Below are positions 29,875 through 41,879 of a DNA stretch of 64,000 nt, piece after piece. Origin of the DNA: Meghimatium bilineatum. Lineage: Eukaryota > Mollusca > Gastropoda > Stylommatophora > Philomycidae. A model generated the notes under the pieces. The model ran no database searches. It worked only from the letters and a program-made list of their open reading frames with translations, and was not told the origin of the DNA. Each line of letters starts with the position of its first letter. The first letter of the stretch is position 1. The translations under genes and the position numbers were made by a program. The DNA is taken from positions 28,295,661 to 28,359,660 of the forward strand of contig CM067309.1 in the NCBI GenBank assembly GCA_034231615.1, in the 5' to 3' direction.

Positions 29875-30395
29875 AGTAGTTATATAGGGATGACTTGATG
29901 CATATTGCTCACCATTGCTCACGATTTAGATGGCTTAAAGAAGAAAGTATTGGTGAGCTGCTCACCATTGCTCACCATTTAGATGACTCAAAGAAGAAAG
30001 TATTGTTGTGGTGCTCACCATTGCTCACCATTTAGATGGCCCAAAGAAGAAAGTATTGTTGTGTTGCTCACCATTGCTCACCATTGCTCACCATTTAGAT
30101 GGCTCAAAGAAGAAAGTATTGGTGTGTTGTTAGCAACACACCAACACACCAGATTGTCAAATCAGCCAATAGGCGGGTCGAAGGCCCGAGGCGCGAGATA
30201 CCCCACCCGGGCCCGATCGCTACCCCCACCGTTGGTGGGGATCCGGGCGCGCGGATCACGGGGGAGGTGGGGGCGGGACCCACACGCTGGGGTATATTTT
30301 CCACTGTGCTATTTTGCTATGGTTCAAACCAGTCGAAGAATTAGCATCGGTACTACCATTATGTGTGAAGTATGTATTAATGTTGAAAATGTATG
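29875..30395 (+). repeat. Polinton B left terminal inverted repeat
   Basis: As in copy A, with the tandem GCTCACCATT units rearranged in number. Its partner is 48,604-49,194. Confidence 0.9.
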
Positions 30396-30480
30396 TGTGT
30401 GTGTGTGCGGGTGTGGGTGTATGGTGGGTGTCAGCTGTTCATATTTGTCTTGTGGTATTACAGACCGGGGTGTTGTGTTT

Positions 30481-30483
<3 letters not shown>

Positions 30484-30564
<81 letters not shown>
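30484..30564. repeat. (TA)n microsatellite
   Basis: The longer allele of the tract at 822-890, just upstream of the ATPase. Confidence 0.95.
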
Positions 30565-30569
<5 letters not shown>

Positions 30570-30594
30570 CAACAAAAAGAGCTCATTAATAGAA

Positions 30595-31209
30595 ATGGAT
30601 ACAAGCTGGAAACATCCTTTTACAGCTATGATTGCTGGTCCGACCGGGTGTGGAAAAACTGTTTTTGTGCAAAATTTCTTAAAATATGTGCACGAGCTGG
30701 TGGATCCGATACCAGAGGAAATTATCTGGTGTTATGGTGCGTGGCAGGTTGCGTATGAAACCATGCCTGGTGTTAAATTTATTGAAGGACTACCAGACGT
30801 GGAGCAATGGAATGGTGATAAACCAGGACTGTTGGTTATTGATGATTTGATGAGTGCAACAGATGCTCGAGTTACTAAATTATTCACTAAAGGAAGTCAT
30901 CATCGGAGTCTGAGCGTGTTGTATATTGTGCAGAATTTGTTTGGTAAAAACAAAGAACACAGAACCATTAGTCTGAACTCACACTACATTGTACTTTTCA
31001 AGAATCCTCGTGATGGGTCACAGATTATACATTTGGCCAAGCAAATGTACCCCGGTCAGAGTAGTTATGTGCAAGATAGTTTTAAAGACGCAACAGCGGC
31101 CCCACATGGTTATTTGTTGATAGATCTCAGACAGGCAACACCAGATCATTTGAGATTGCGGAGTCATATATTTCCTGGAGAAAACCAAGTCGTATACGTT
31201 CCAAAATAA
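30595..31209 (+). CDS. Polinton packaging ATPase, copy B, fossil part
   Basis: Same protein as 921-1,535, with a single residue difference noticed. Walker A and B are present. In-frame sequence upstream of MDTSWKH is repeat-derived and not part of the gene. Confidence 0.9.
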   Translation: MDTSWKHPFTAMIAGPTGCGKTVFVQNFLKYVHELVDPIPEEIIWCYGAWQVAYETMPGVKFIEGLPDVEQWNGDKPGLLVIDDLMSATDARVTKLFTKGSHHRSLSVLYIVQNLFGKNKEHRTISLNSHYIVLFKNPRDGSQIIHLAKQMYPGQSSYVQDSFKDATAAPHGYLLIDLRQATPDHLRLRSHIFPGENQVVYVPK

Positions 31210-31211
31210 AA

Positions 31212-31535
31212 ATGACTGACGCTTTGAGACGTCACGGCCCAATGTTAAAAACCCTGTGTCGTGCAAAACCAGCTGTCGTGAAGAGTATAATAAAAACAGC
31301 ATCACCGGCTCTCATACGTACCCTGTGTGAATGTTCCCACAATATCTTAAAAGGGCATGTTCGACTCACCAAGCATCAGAAGACCCGACTGCAACGGCAC
31401 AAGACTAATCTCAGACTGCTCACTCGCAAAAAGACTACCGTGAAAAGAAGGAAACATATTCTTCAACAAGGTGGTTTCATAGGCGCGTTACTGAAACCTG
31501 TCCTGAGTGTGTTGGGTAGTCTCTTGGGTGTATAA
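31212..31535 (+). CDS. Polinton small basic core-like protein, copy B
   Basis: Identical in sequence to the copy A protein at 1,538-1,861 as far as I can see. Confidence 0.65.
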   Translation: MTDALRRHGPMLKTLCRAKPAVVKSIIKTASPALIRTLCECSHNILKGHVRLTKHQKTRLQRHKTNLRLLTRKKTTVKRRKHILQQGGFIGALLKPVLSVLGSLLGV

Positions 31536-31978
31536 TGGCCAAGAAAATGTTGCTGGTCGATCCACGGGTACTAGAAACTTTACAGCAAAAATCTACGTAC
31601 TTTAAAACCTGATAGTTTAACGGATAACATGATCAACAGATGCGCGATGTTTTAGATCGTTCTGATTTATCTAACGCTGATAAAGCTAGACTTTACCAAC
31701 AAACATTACAACAGTATTTGATTCGCCTTGACCAGTACAAAAACAGTCCGTTGGGTTTATTAGACTTCAAACCACCTTCTTTGGCACCTGTAGAACCAGC
31801 ACATAACAAACCAACTCTGACGGTCCCTGTCGAACCACTCCTTAAAACTGATGAACCAGCACCGAAAATTCCAGACAAGGTTGAAGTGACTCCCGAACCA
31901 CCTAAACGTTCGCTCAGGAAGAAAAGGAAAAGTAAAATTCCTACGCCTACCAAAACACCCATGTGGGAATCATGGTAG
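31535..31978 (+). pseudogene. Polinton small conserved protein region, copy B
   Basis: Counterpart of 1,861-2,304. Broken. Confidence 0.55.
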
Positions 31979-33014
31979 ACACAATGTTGTCGCGCCATTA
32001 CTACAACCCTAAGAAAGCTGGAGCGTATGGTGGTGTTAGTGGTTTACAACGTACCACCAAACTTGAAACAAAACAAGTCAAAGACTGGTTATGTCATCAG
32101 GATACTTACACTTTACATAAACCTATTCGACGTCGCTTTAAAAGACGTGTAACCATAACAGGTGGTATAGACCAACAGTTTCAAGCTGATTTAATTGATC
32201 TTACAAAGTTAAGAAAATACAACGATGGATATTCATATTTGGTGACGTGTATAGATGTGTTTAGTAAATTCGCTTGGGCTGTTCCGATCAAGAACAAAAC
32301 TGGAAAAGCTTTAGTCGAAGCTGTGCGTAGTATTTTAGAAGAAAGAAAACCAATAAATTTTCAAACCGACAAGGGTTCGGAATTTACCAATAAAACATTT
32401 CTCAAGTTTCTTAAAGACAAGGGTGTTCATTTCTTCACAACTGAAAATGAAGATGTCAAAGCAGCTGTTGTCGAACGTTTCAATCGTACATTGAAGGAGA
32501 AAATGTGGCGATATTTCACTAAAATCAATAAACCGCGTTATGTAGATGTGATAAACGCCTTGCTTCGAAATTATAATTATTCATTTCATACAAGTATTAG
32601 GATGGCGCCTGTAGAAGTTAATACGGGTAATGAAGCCCAAGTGTGGAATACGTTATATGGAGAGCGACCGACAGACAGAAAAGTATATTTCAATGTTGGT
32701 GATAGGGTGAGAATCATGCTAATTAGACACAATTTTAAAAAAGGATATACACCGGCGTGGACAGAAGAACTGTTTACCGTCAGTCAGATACAACACCTAT
32801 AACTTATACGATCAAAGATGATGCGGGTGAAGAAGTGCAAGGGTCCTTTTACAAAGAAGAACTTCAAAAAGTTGGTGACAAAACAACGTTTCGTATCGAA
32901 ACAGTCCTAGAAGAACGTGGGGCTGGACATCGGAAACAGTATTTAGTCAAGTGGTTCGGCTATAATTCTTCATTCAATTCATGGGTGTCGGCCAAAGACA
33001 TTACAAGATACTAA
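31963..33014 (+). pseudogene. Polinton integrase with chromodomain, copy B
   Basis: Counterpart of 2,289-3,340 with the same DDE blocks and chromodomain. A couple of residue differences. Broken. Confidence 0.9.
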
Positions 33015-33277
33015 TGGAAATTGAGCAATTTGAAACAGTATTACAGCCAGAAGAAGAAAGAGCAGGGGTACGAACATCACTTTGGGTCTTATTCGGTAAA
33101 CTGGTCCCGCATTTAGAAATTGTTTTCCTTTGTCAAATGATTATTATATATGTGGTGATTGGTGTTTCATTATTTAATCTGTCTCGAGTCGACCTCGATG
33201 CACCGGGCTCCAAGATCTGGATTGCCTTACTGAGTAGCTGTTTGGGATACATGCTACCAAACCCAAAGCTAGGATGA
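33014..33277 (+). CDS. Polinton small membrane protein, copy B
   Basis: Counterpart of 3,340-3,603 with two hydrophobic segments. Confidence 0.5.
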   Translation: MEIEQFETVLQPEEERAGVRTSLWVLFGKLVPHLEIVFLCQMIIIYVVIGVSLFNLSRVDLDAPGSKIWIALLSSCLGYMLPNPKLG

Positions 33278-34029
33278 GTTTCTACGTTACCTTACCCAGC
33301 AATTCTTCAATGAACATTTATCCGGACAATAACCCCAGTCATTATTTGGTCAAACTTCCACAAACTATAGAGATGAATTCCCAATATGAAGTCGGTCTAG
33401 CTGAAATTCAATTTCCAAACACATATTTCAACGTTCTTGATGGTGAGGTGTGGTTGACATATGTCCACCCACCATCTAATAACCTGAACGGTGTAATAAC
33501 TATGCCGGCCGGTCTATACGACTCACCAGAGGGTTTTATCTACGAACTTAATTCTAAGCTGACCAATGCTGGTCGTATTACGAAAATTTAGTACAATAAA
33601 GCTACAAAGAGAGCCACAATTAAGATTATCGATGAAGGTACTGAACTTGCACTGAGTGAGACGCTGAAAAATATTTTAGCACTACCAAAAACACGTCTGA
33701 CCTATGACGACGCAGATCGAACCAGTCAAGATATGGTCGATATGGATCGCGATATGAAAAATGTCTACGTGTATTCAGACATTGTATCTGCGCGTTCAGT
33801 GGGTGATGCGATGGTCCCACTATTACGCTCTGTACCCATATTGGACAAGACAGCTACCTCAGTGTTTCGAATCTATAATAAACCCCATTGTGCACCTCTG
33901 AGTCGCTTCTCGTTTGATACCGTTGAAATCCTTTTAACCACAGACCAAGGCAAGAAGATCGCATTTACAGCTGGGACGTCAACGGTGACACTTCATTTTC
34001 GTTCTCGCAAACGGTTTGACTTGGAGTAA
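33274..34029 (+). pseudogene. Polinton penton-like region, copy B
   Basis: Counterpart of 3,601-4,355, opening MSFYVTLPSNSS. Broken. Confidence 0.65.
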
Positions 34030-34033
34030 ACAA

Positions 34034-34499
34034 TGGTTAGACACGCAACAATCCACAGAAATCCTAAGCTATATGAGAAATTTTTCAGTAACCATGCTGG
34101 GAATGGGCTACCCGTATTTGTCGGTGGTAGACATCAAAAAGGACACGGGCTAGGTAGTTTCTTTAGCGGTCTGGTAGAAATGTGAGCGGTAAACCATTGA
34201 CTATTAATAATGCCAATGATCAGTACATCAGAGCGTTCTTTGGTAGTCTAACAGCCCTCGGTTTTGTCGGTAAAGATGCTGGAAATGGTATTGACGTTAG
34301 AGGTTTTAAGCATGGTTATAATCTCTACGCTTTTGATCTGACCCCTAGCGTTCTCGATGGTGATCAATTTGAGATTGCGAAGACTGGGCCACTGGCCATT
34401 GAACTGAAATTCGTCATTCAAGTTTTAATTTACTTTGAAGTTGACAGTGTTTTGGAGGTATCCAAGACCAGATCAATTCTTACAGACTTTTTAGCTTGA
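34034..34499 (+). pseudogene. Polinton capsid cluster remnant, copy B
   Basis: Counterpart of 4,359-4,825: GLG-rich peptide and the end of the major capsid protein. Fragmentary. Confidence 0.7.
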
Positions 34500-34503
34500 G
34501 AGA

Positions 34504-34989
34504 ATGAACACTAACCAAATCTACGAGCTATTAATACGGGATATCTGGATTCGTCGCCTCGGTTTAGTACGAGTCGTACCAGTGGATAAGTTACCGAGAT
34601 ACATTGACCCAACTCTGACAGCCGCTTTTGTTGTCAATACAGACCCCAGTTATAGACCGGGATCCCATTGGGTGGCAATTTATTACGATGGTGTTGGAAC
34701 ATTTACATATTTTGATTCGTTTGGCCTGCCACCCAGACATTCAGAGATTATCAAATTTCTAGAAAGAAATTCAAATAGACCTTATGTTTACAACCCGAGA
34801 GTACTACAAGATTTGTTGAGTTCTACTTGCGGCTTATACGTTGTGTATTTCTTAATGTTAAAAGCACGCGGTGCGTCCATGGCATGTATGTTGCGACCTT
34901 TCACGGTCAAACAGTGGAAAAATGATAAGCTTGTATACGCCCTAGTCTGGAACCAGTTCAAACAAAAGTCACGAGTACAACATCTGTGA
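34504..34989 (+). CDS. Polinton adenain-type protease, copy B
   Basis: Same protein as 4,830-5,315, with the His, Gln and Cys contexts kept. Confidence 0.9.
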   Translation: MNTNQIYELLIRDIWIRRLGLVRVVPVDKLPRYIDPTLTAAFVVNTDPSYRPGSHWVAIYYDGVGTFTYFDSFGLPPRHSEIIKFLERNSNRPYVYNPRVLQDLLSSTCGLYVVYFLMLKARGASMACMLRPFTVKQWKNDKLVYALVWNQFKQKSRVQHL

Positions 34990-35159
34990 CCTAGATACCA
35001 CAGCGTACCCACGCATTGAGTCATTAATCAAATCTGGCAGCACCAGTGACCTAGAAACGCCATACTGGCGTGGGGTCATCCATGAGGCATGGCACAGACG
35101 CGACCAATCGGGAGCCCGGCCGTCGCGCGCGCGTGAGGTGCTCCGGCCGCCGCTGTGTG

Positions 35160-35167
35160 TATAAATA
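35160..35167 (+). promoter_or_regulatory. TATA box, copy B
   Basis: TATAAATA 79 bp before the PC4-like start at 35,246. The upstream GC-rich stretch differs from copy A by a few CG dinucleotides. Confidence 0.5.
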
Positions 35168-35245
35168 AGAAGTTCACTTGATCTAAACCTCACATCGCAC
35201 TACCAGTCTAGAAGTGATATTGCCAAGTCCTGTTGTATTAAGTAG

Positions 35246-35776
35246 ATGGCTTCACCAGTTACGTACTTTTCCAGAACCAACGATATGATTAAACCATTAG
35301 GTAATGGTGTTAATGCAGTGGGTGTATCATCCTTCAAGAAACCTCTTATCCAGATTCGCAGATAATATGGTGATACAAACATAATGTATCCTACTAAAAC
35401 AGGCATCACGATGAGTCGACAAGACTTTGTCGATCTAGTAGAACTACGAGATGTTATTCTGAATGAATTTGATAGAATTTCCAGTGTTTTTCCTACAAAG
35501 CAATCTTCAAATGCTCCAGTTTCAAATACATATGACGATTCATCGGTTGCAGTTTCAAACACGTACATTGATTCATCGGCTTCAGTTTCAAACACCTATG
35601 ACGATTCATTCCCATATGGTTGTGGTAACCTAGAGATGTATCTCACACCTGATTACGAACCTGTCTATGTACCTGAACCATCGGTATCAGCCCCAGAAAA
35701 GAAAAATAACAACAAACCCAAACCAACCAAGAGACAAAGAACACAACCTGTTTTGGTACCGCTTTATCAACAGTGA
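35246..35776 (+). pseudogene. PC4-like protein region, copy B
   Basis: Counterpart of 5,568-6,098 with the same PC4-like block and VSNTYDDSS-type repeats. Broken in this copy. Confidence 0.5.
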
Positions 35777-35964
35777 ATTATACAGTGAACATTCTTTTTT
35801 CTTATTTATTTTGAAAAATGTACGCACTTCATAAATAAATATTTTTTTATATCTCTGAAACAATTTGTTGTCAAGTATTTTCAAGTTCTCGTTTTACGTG
35901 CTGTCTGTACTGTGTGTTTCATTAACTTGCTACAAAGAATCATCTCTCAAACAAGAGGGCCAAG

Positions 35965-36047
35965 GTTATTCACAGGTCAAGAACTCAGACGTTATCCACA
36001 GGACAAGAACATCAGCTAAACACCAGAAGTTATCCACAGATCAAGAA
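35965..36047 (+). repeat. Three direct 19-bp repeats, copy B
   Basis: Counterpart of 6,287-6,369. Confidence 0.6.
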
Positions 36048-36518
36048 ATTCAGATAAAACCAGATCCACTTGACCAGCGGTGGGTTACACTAGGGGTCAG
36101 ATACAGGGCAGGATGGGAAGCGTGGTTTAGGGGTCAGAAAACAGACAAGAAGTCCTTAAGTGGTGGGTGTTAGACTCGGGAGCCATATACATTTAAAATA
36201 CACAAATATAAAACAAACAAAAAGGGTTAAACATAGGAAATACTTTTATTTACGTACTTTTTATATTTTGGGACGTACCAAGTTATACAATTATGAAAAA
36301 TGGATATGTATTTTCATAAAACATTTCGAGTGTGTATCATTTATACAGCATAAATTTATCAAATAGAAAATGTACAATTGCATAAAGACCATAAATACAT
36401 AAACATTTCTAAAGATCACAAAACTATGAAAAGAGCGTACACATTTTTACAGATATAACCAATACATTATGATATTATACACACAAAAACCCGACACCAA
36501 GTACGAGTTAAAGGATAG

Positions 36519-36722
36519 TTATATAGAGAGGGGTGTAGTTGAGACATTATCTGCTTGCACCTGTCGTTTTATGTAAAAGTATGAAAGTGATACCCTATGT
36601 TGTTCGTATGTGTACACAGCTGTCCCTGTCGTCTTAAAACCCAGATTTTTACCCCCACTACTTTGTCTGGTTGTCAGGACGTCGGAAAATGTCTTTGCGT
36701 CAAATTTGTTTTGGATCTTACT
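36519..36722 (-). pseudogene. Polinton DNA polymerase B tail, copy B
   Basis: Counterpart of 6,841-7,044, cut from the rest by the nested transposon. Confidence 0.8.
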
Positions 36723-37147
36723 CACACCTGTTTTTCCTTTCTAAAAATGTTAACTTTTAGTTCGGCCACACACGAGGCATTTCAGCTATTGTAGTCCTGA
36801 AGGGGTGTAACAGACCTGACATATTTATTACCCAGCGCTGAATGAAATAATTCGCGTGGAGGCTTGGATTTCGCTTCTGGTTCAAAGATACCGTTTCTCA
36901 ATTTTGCGAATTTTATACAGCAGCCAGAGTGTGTGCATTTGCAAGCACAACTCAACATTTTCCATCCTCATATTTTTGTACAAGTCCTATTAGGTTGTCA
37001 TTGTTTTTGACCAGTGCACATTCAATATTTATACAGGTAAAAAAAATTCGTTATTCTTCATGTTAATTTAGTAGGTCTAATATCATTACTTTACATACAG
37101 TGTCAAATTTGTTAGATCATCGTTTACCATAAGAATGTACAAATTAA

Positions 37148-37498
37148 ACCTAATATGCCACGATCAAACACTAGTTTAGCATGTATATCTAGTTAGATCT
37201 CATTTTACTTGTGCAAATATGATCGAAATTAGTTAAATTGCGCAATTAGATCATGTAAAAGATTCATTCTTTGTGTAGCATTAACGCTACGAACTTGTCT
37301 TCATGATAATTTTTCAATTCGTGGTCGGCAAATATAAGTCCAAAATAAACCTATTATGCCACGATCAAACACTAGTTTAGCATGTATATCTAGTTAGATC
37401 TCATTTTACTTGTGCAAATATGATCAAAATTAGTTAAATTGCGCAATTAGATCATGTAAAAGATTCATTCTTTGTGTAGCATTAACGCTACGAACTTG
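37148..37498 (+). repeat. 201-bp tandem repeat, about 1.75 units
   Basis: Short allele of the array at 7,470-8,220. It lies in the probable intron 37,037-37,664. Confidence 0.95.
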
Positions 37499-37665
37499 TT
37501 CTGTGTGATAGTTATCAATCGCGGTTGGATCCCCATAACGTTTGAATAAGTTCGTTGCATGCTACACATACACAGAAAAGTAATTTACTATTGTAATAAG
37601 TATATGTTATACGTTTCTTTTGTGAAAATATGTTAATAATATTTTTAAATTTATTTCAAAACAGG

Positions 37666-40320
37666 ATGGATCACTGCAGTTCACTACACATGCGATTTTT
37701 GAATGATTTGTGCAGAATTTGTGTAGGAAGAACATTATCTAAGAAAGATAAAAGGATGCAGAAGAAACCACGGTCCTGTAGCTTATATCAAAGTGACCTG
37801 GCTAGTATTTATGGGATACATATCATGGACGATAGTGAAACAAAACATTCAACCACATTGTGTGTCAAGTGTGTAATGCGAAATCATAAACTCAAAATCA
37901 ACAAGGATAGTAAATCTCTAGCTCGAGCCAAATTGATAGCTACTAACAGTGCCCACATCTGGATGGATTTTAATCCTAACCTAACTGTTTTAGAATGTTC
38001 CGTGTGTAGTCATCATCAAAGTATGAACTGTGGCAGCATAAAGAGAAAGAGAGTTTTTGATAATTCTGATAATGATCATGATGTATCTGTGCCTGTGTTA
38101 TTTCCTGCTACAGAAACAGAGGAAGATATTCTAATGCCAGTGACAGCAAGATTGTCTCCACAACTCACCAATAGTAATAACAATCCAACAAATTTAACAG
38201 TACCCACAGCTCGCCGTTGTCTTCAATATAATAATGGAATATTTTCCACATTTGCAACAACTGCATATCCACAATGTAGCTATACCAGCACACCTTCCAT
38301 ATTTACACCTGCATTTGCACATCTTCACTATAACAGCACACCTTCCACATTTACAACACCTGCATATCCACAATGTAGTTATACCAGCACACCCTCCACA
38401 TATTTTAGACCTTCAACGCCCAATAACATACACGATTCTGCTACATCTAGCATATATCCTGCAGTTACAACATGTACAGTTTCTGAATTCAGAAAGTTAA
38501 CATCAGAAAGCGCCACTTCTCCCATGATGAAACATGACTTTAGTTTTAAAAAATCTATCAGCAAACCTATATCAGAACCATTGACAAATAAGGAGGAATT
38601 ATTACTCACACATCTAATTAGAAGGAAGCTTTACAACAACCCTAATAAACTTTTACGGTGCAAAACAGGAGGACAACCTTTAGTGTTTCAAAGAATAATA
38701 GTTCCACGAAAACAAACAAATCTAATTGGCACACCAACAAAAAGAAGAAGAACTAATTTGCTATGCAGTGTACGGAAACATATTGCAGGTCAGGCCAAAG
38801 ATTCTTTAGAGAAGCAACACGTTGCTGAACTAAAGAAAATTCCTGCTAGACAACGATATGAAATTTGTGAGAGAGCAGGAATAAATGTAAAAATAGACAT
38901 GGACGAGAAAAATGCACTGACCATGAAGGAAGCCACGGGGCTAACATGGAGCCAACTGAGAATCCAGAGGAAGTTCTTGAAGGAGGCTGGTTTGCATCTA
39001 CCCCTTGAAAGATGTAAACGAAGTCTGGCAAAGAGTCTCGTGTCTGAACATGTTCAAGTAGAAACAAAAGAACTTAGAGTAGATAACATGCAAGTTGTAT
39101 TTCCTTATGTATCAATTGTAGATATTCAGAAGTATGTAGTTAGTATATTAGACAAGCACGACAATTTAGGACAGTTGACATGGCACGATAGACACATACC
39201 AGACAATGAAATTTGGGTGAAATTTGGAGGAGATCACGGTAAGAGCAGTTTAAAAACATTTTTACAAATAGGTAATATAGACAGACCTAATTCCAAATTC
39301 AATACCACTATGATAGGAATGGCAAAAATTAAAGACACTTATGACAACTTAACAGTTATGATAGCGGATCTTAGGGAAAACATTAAACAAGTAGAGGGAA
39401 TAGAGTGGAAAGGGAAAAAGATAGTGACATTTCTGTTTGGGGATTATGACTTCTTATGTAAAGTATATGGATTGTCTGGAGCTCAAGGCACATTTCCTTG
39501 TTTGTGGTGCTTGCAAGAAAAACCAGACATACAGAAACCTCAAACAGTTATTCATGAACGAACACTTGCTATGCTGTACACAGATAATCGTAGATTTAGA
39601 AAATATGGACTTGAGAGAAAGGAGTACGCAAAGTTTTATCACAATAGTATACATTCCCCATTGTTAGATATTGACATTGATAGAGTCTGTCCACCATACT
39701 TACACATTCTTCTTGGTATAGTTCACAAACACCATACACTCTTAGAGATTGAAGCAGACACTATAGATGCAGCAATAGAACAGGATACCAGTGAAAACAG
39801 AAATAAAAAAGCAGAAACACTGTCCAGATATGGTAATAACTGGAAACTCTTTGAATGCAAGACTTCCGAAATGGAGCTCTTGCAAGGATGTGTTGTGTTT
39901 GAAACCGATCCTGTTCAAAAGGAAGTGTTCCAGACAAAACTGTCAGCATGTGAGGACACTTTGCATAACTTGCTTTATGTTCCACTTACTACCAGGTCTG
40001 GTCCAGTGTGTTATAAACTAGACGAAATACTACACAAACATCATATTAACATACAATCATTTCACAGTAGATCTTTCAATGGCAACCACTGCAACAAATA
40101 TCTCACAACACCAGTATACACTGACTTAACCAAGACAATTGTAGCAACAACAACCGAATATACATCCACATATTCAATTATTGAGAAAGCATTCAAAGTT
40201 CGTAACCTGTTTGATGCTCTGAACAATGCATACAGTGATATACACAATTTAGTATCTCATTCACATCCCCTTACACACAGTCTATCTCAGATATACAAGC
40301 ATGCATTAAGACATACATGA
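37666..40320 (+). CDS. Transposase with RAG1-like N-terminus, copy B
   Basis: Same 884-residue protein as 8,389-11,043 with three substitutions noticed (D281E, I540R and L657F, counted from the ATG). All Cys pairs and acidic motifs are kept. The splice acceptor before the ATG is kept too. Confidence 0.8.
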   Translation: MDHCSSLHMRFLNDLCRICVGRTLSKKDKRMQKKPRSCSLYQSDLASIYGIHIMDDSETKHSTTLCVKCVMRNHKLKINKDSKSLARAKLIATNSAHIWMDFNPNLTVLECSVCSHHQSMNCGSIKRKRVFDNSDNDHDVSVPVLFPATETEEDILMPVTARLSPQLTNSNNNPTNLTVPTARRCLQYNNGIFSTFATTAYPQCSYTSTPSIFTPAFAHLHYNSTPSTFTTPAYPQCSYTSTPSTYFRPSTPNNIHDSATSSIYPAVTTCTVSEFRKLTSESATSPMMKHDFSFKKSISKPISEPLTNKEELLLTHLIRRKLYNNPNKLLRCKTGGQPLVFQRIIVPRKQTNLIGTPTKRRRTNLLCSVRKHIAGQAKDSLEKQHVAELKKIPARQRYEICERAGINVKIDMDEKNALTMKEATGLTWSQLRIQRKFLKEAGLHLPLERCKRSLAKSLVSEHVQVETKELRVDNMQVVFPYVSIVDIQKYVVSILDKHDNLGQLTWHDRHIPDNEIWVKFGGDHGKSSLKTFLQIGNIDRPNSKFNTTMIGMAKIKDTYDNLTVMIADLRENIKQVEGIEWKGKKIVTFLFGDYDFLCKVYGLSGAQGTFPCLWCLQEKPDIQKPQTVIHERTLAMLYTDNRRFRKYGLERKEYAKFYHNSIHSPLLDIDIDRVCPPYLHILLGIVHKHHTLLEIEADTIDAAIEQDTSENRNKKAETLSRYGNNWKLFECKTSEMELLQGCVVFETDPVQKEVFQTKLSACEDTLHNLLYVPLTTRSGPVCYKLDEILHKHHINIQSFHSRSFNGNHCNKYLTTPVYTDLTKTIVATTTEYTSTYSIIEKAFKVRNLFDALNNAYSDIHNLVSHSHPLTHSLSQIYKHALRHT

Positions 40321-40604
40321 CACTGTACAGAAGATTCTTTCCTCAAAAAGTTATACCCAAACAGCACATTTTAGAATTTCATTGTGTGCCATGGCTAGAC
40401 AGATACAGATTTGGTCTAGGATTTCATGGAGAGCAGGGCGGAGAGTTAATGCACTCTACAATAGGTAAAATAGAGCAAAGAGCATGGGCTATAAGGAATG
40501 AAACAAAACAAATGAAGTTTATAATGGAGACACATCTTCTTCAATTATCTCCTGATATGCAGGCCTCTCCAGCTTCTGGTCCCAAGAAGTCCAAGTCAAA
40601 TTAG
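40317..40604 (+). pseudogene. Transposase C-terminal segment, copy B
   Basis: Same -1 frame arrangement with ATGA overlap as in copy A, with one residue change (G to D in VPWLxRYRF). The Glu of GGELMHS is kept. Confidence 0.6.
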
Positions 40605-40806
40605 TTATAGTGGAATTAGGTTTGAATCATATTATACACAGATCACATGGCATATTATATGCATTTACAGTACGACACATACACATCCCACACAATGACA
40701 TCTACACATTCTACAGGAGGACGTTTACACAACTCACTGAATGACATCACACATTAGCTAATTAGTGGTTACTAAATGTTCTAGTTCCGTTTTTTCATCA
40801 AAACTG

Positions 40807-41067
40807 TTTTTCCAAAACAATTGTTTTTCAACCCTAAAAATCTTGATTTTCTGATTTTAATTTTTGCTATAAGTTGTCCTTTTCTACTCTTCCTGCATGA
40901 TTGAAAACTTGTACATTACTTTTCTTGGCTGTCCATGCCTGGAAAAATGTTCATCATTCTTCTTAAAAACCGCATATCAGATGACTCCACCTTATCCTGC
41001 ACACTTAATTTTGTTTACTGTCCATGTTTCTCTTCCACAAAGAAGGATAGGCTGAATATTATATATT
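40807..41067 (-). mobile_element. LINE fragment, copy B
   Basis: Counterpart of 11,530-11,790. Confidence 0.5.
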
Positions 41068-41395
41068 ATATTATATATATTTACTATATATAATCATATA
41101 TGATCATGTATCTCGATCTCCAGTATTATGTATCCAGATCGTTGTTACATAATAAATAAAGATTGAGTTATACTCATCTTTAAGATATTGGATGCAAGAA
41201 ATGACAATTTACGGAATTTAATTTTGTTTTAAAAAAAAATCATAAAGCAAAATATTCTGCAATCATTGTGTTCAGTTTGAAAGTGAAATATATTTTGTTG
41301 GTTGAGTGAAATGCTATTGCGAAACTGTGTGTGCATTTAACGTTATTATACTATACACTGTATTCGTTGCCACAAGAGAAGGAACTAAACAAAGT

Positions 41396-41697
41396 TAAGA
41401 GGTTCTAAAAACACTTAATATGAAGAAAGAATTACTAAGAGAAATCAAGATTAGACAAATAAAATATTTTGGACACATTAAAGAAATGACACCTTATTGA
41501 AGACCTTACTTGAAGGTAAAGTCAAAGGGAAACGAGCACGAGGTAGACAGAGATACGCGATACGTGTGGGAGAATAACATCACAAGATGGACAGGGTACA
41601 GTCTAGCAGAGTGCATCACCAAAACAAGAGGCAGGGGATGTTGAGATCTGTTGCAGCCAACCTTTGTTGCAGAAATGGTACTAGATGATGTCTACCT
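41396..41697 (+). mobile_element. LINE Y-family 3' tail, copy B
   Basis: Counterpart of 12,119-12,420. Confidence 0.7.
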
Positions 41698-41717
41698 GCC
41701 AAGTTTCTGGCTTGCCT

Positions 41718-41820
41718 CCCCTGATTTCACCAGGGGACAATTGAAGGGTTTCTCTTATTTCCCTTGAATTATCTAATTGCAATTGAATTGACAGTGGGCG
41801 TGAACAGTGAACACGCCCAC
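41718..41820. repeat. Subterminal hairpins, copy B
   Basis: Counterpart of 12,441-12,543, both stems kept. Confidence 0.6.
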
Positions 41821-41879
41821 CTCTGGTTTATTGATATCTCCTTAAAAACTAAAAGTCCATCCAGTCTCAGGTGTGTACT

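Larger units (their letters stand above)
36723..41875 (+). mobile_element. DNA transposon with RAG1-like transposase, copy B
   Basis: Same insertion as 7,045-12,598 with TACT at 36,719-36,722 and 41,876-41,879. The left end has CACACCT 36,723-36,729 and ACTTTTAGTT 36,753-36,762 (23 apart). The right end has the same blocks inverted at 41,869-41,875 and 41,847-41,856 (12 apart). It is 401 bp shorter, nearly all through two fewer 201-bp units. Confidence 0.85.

Noticed and set aside
29983-30594. N-terminal extension of the copy B ATPase through the TIR and TA repeat
   Set aside because: The extension is chance read-through of repeats; copy A lacks it, and the family protein starts at MDTSWKH-like sequence.
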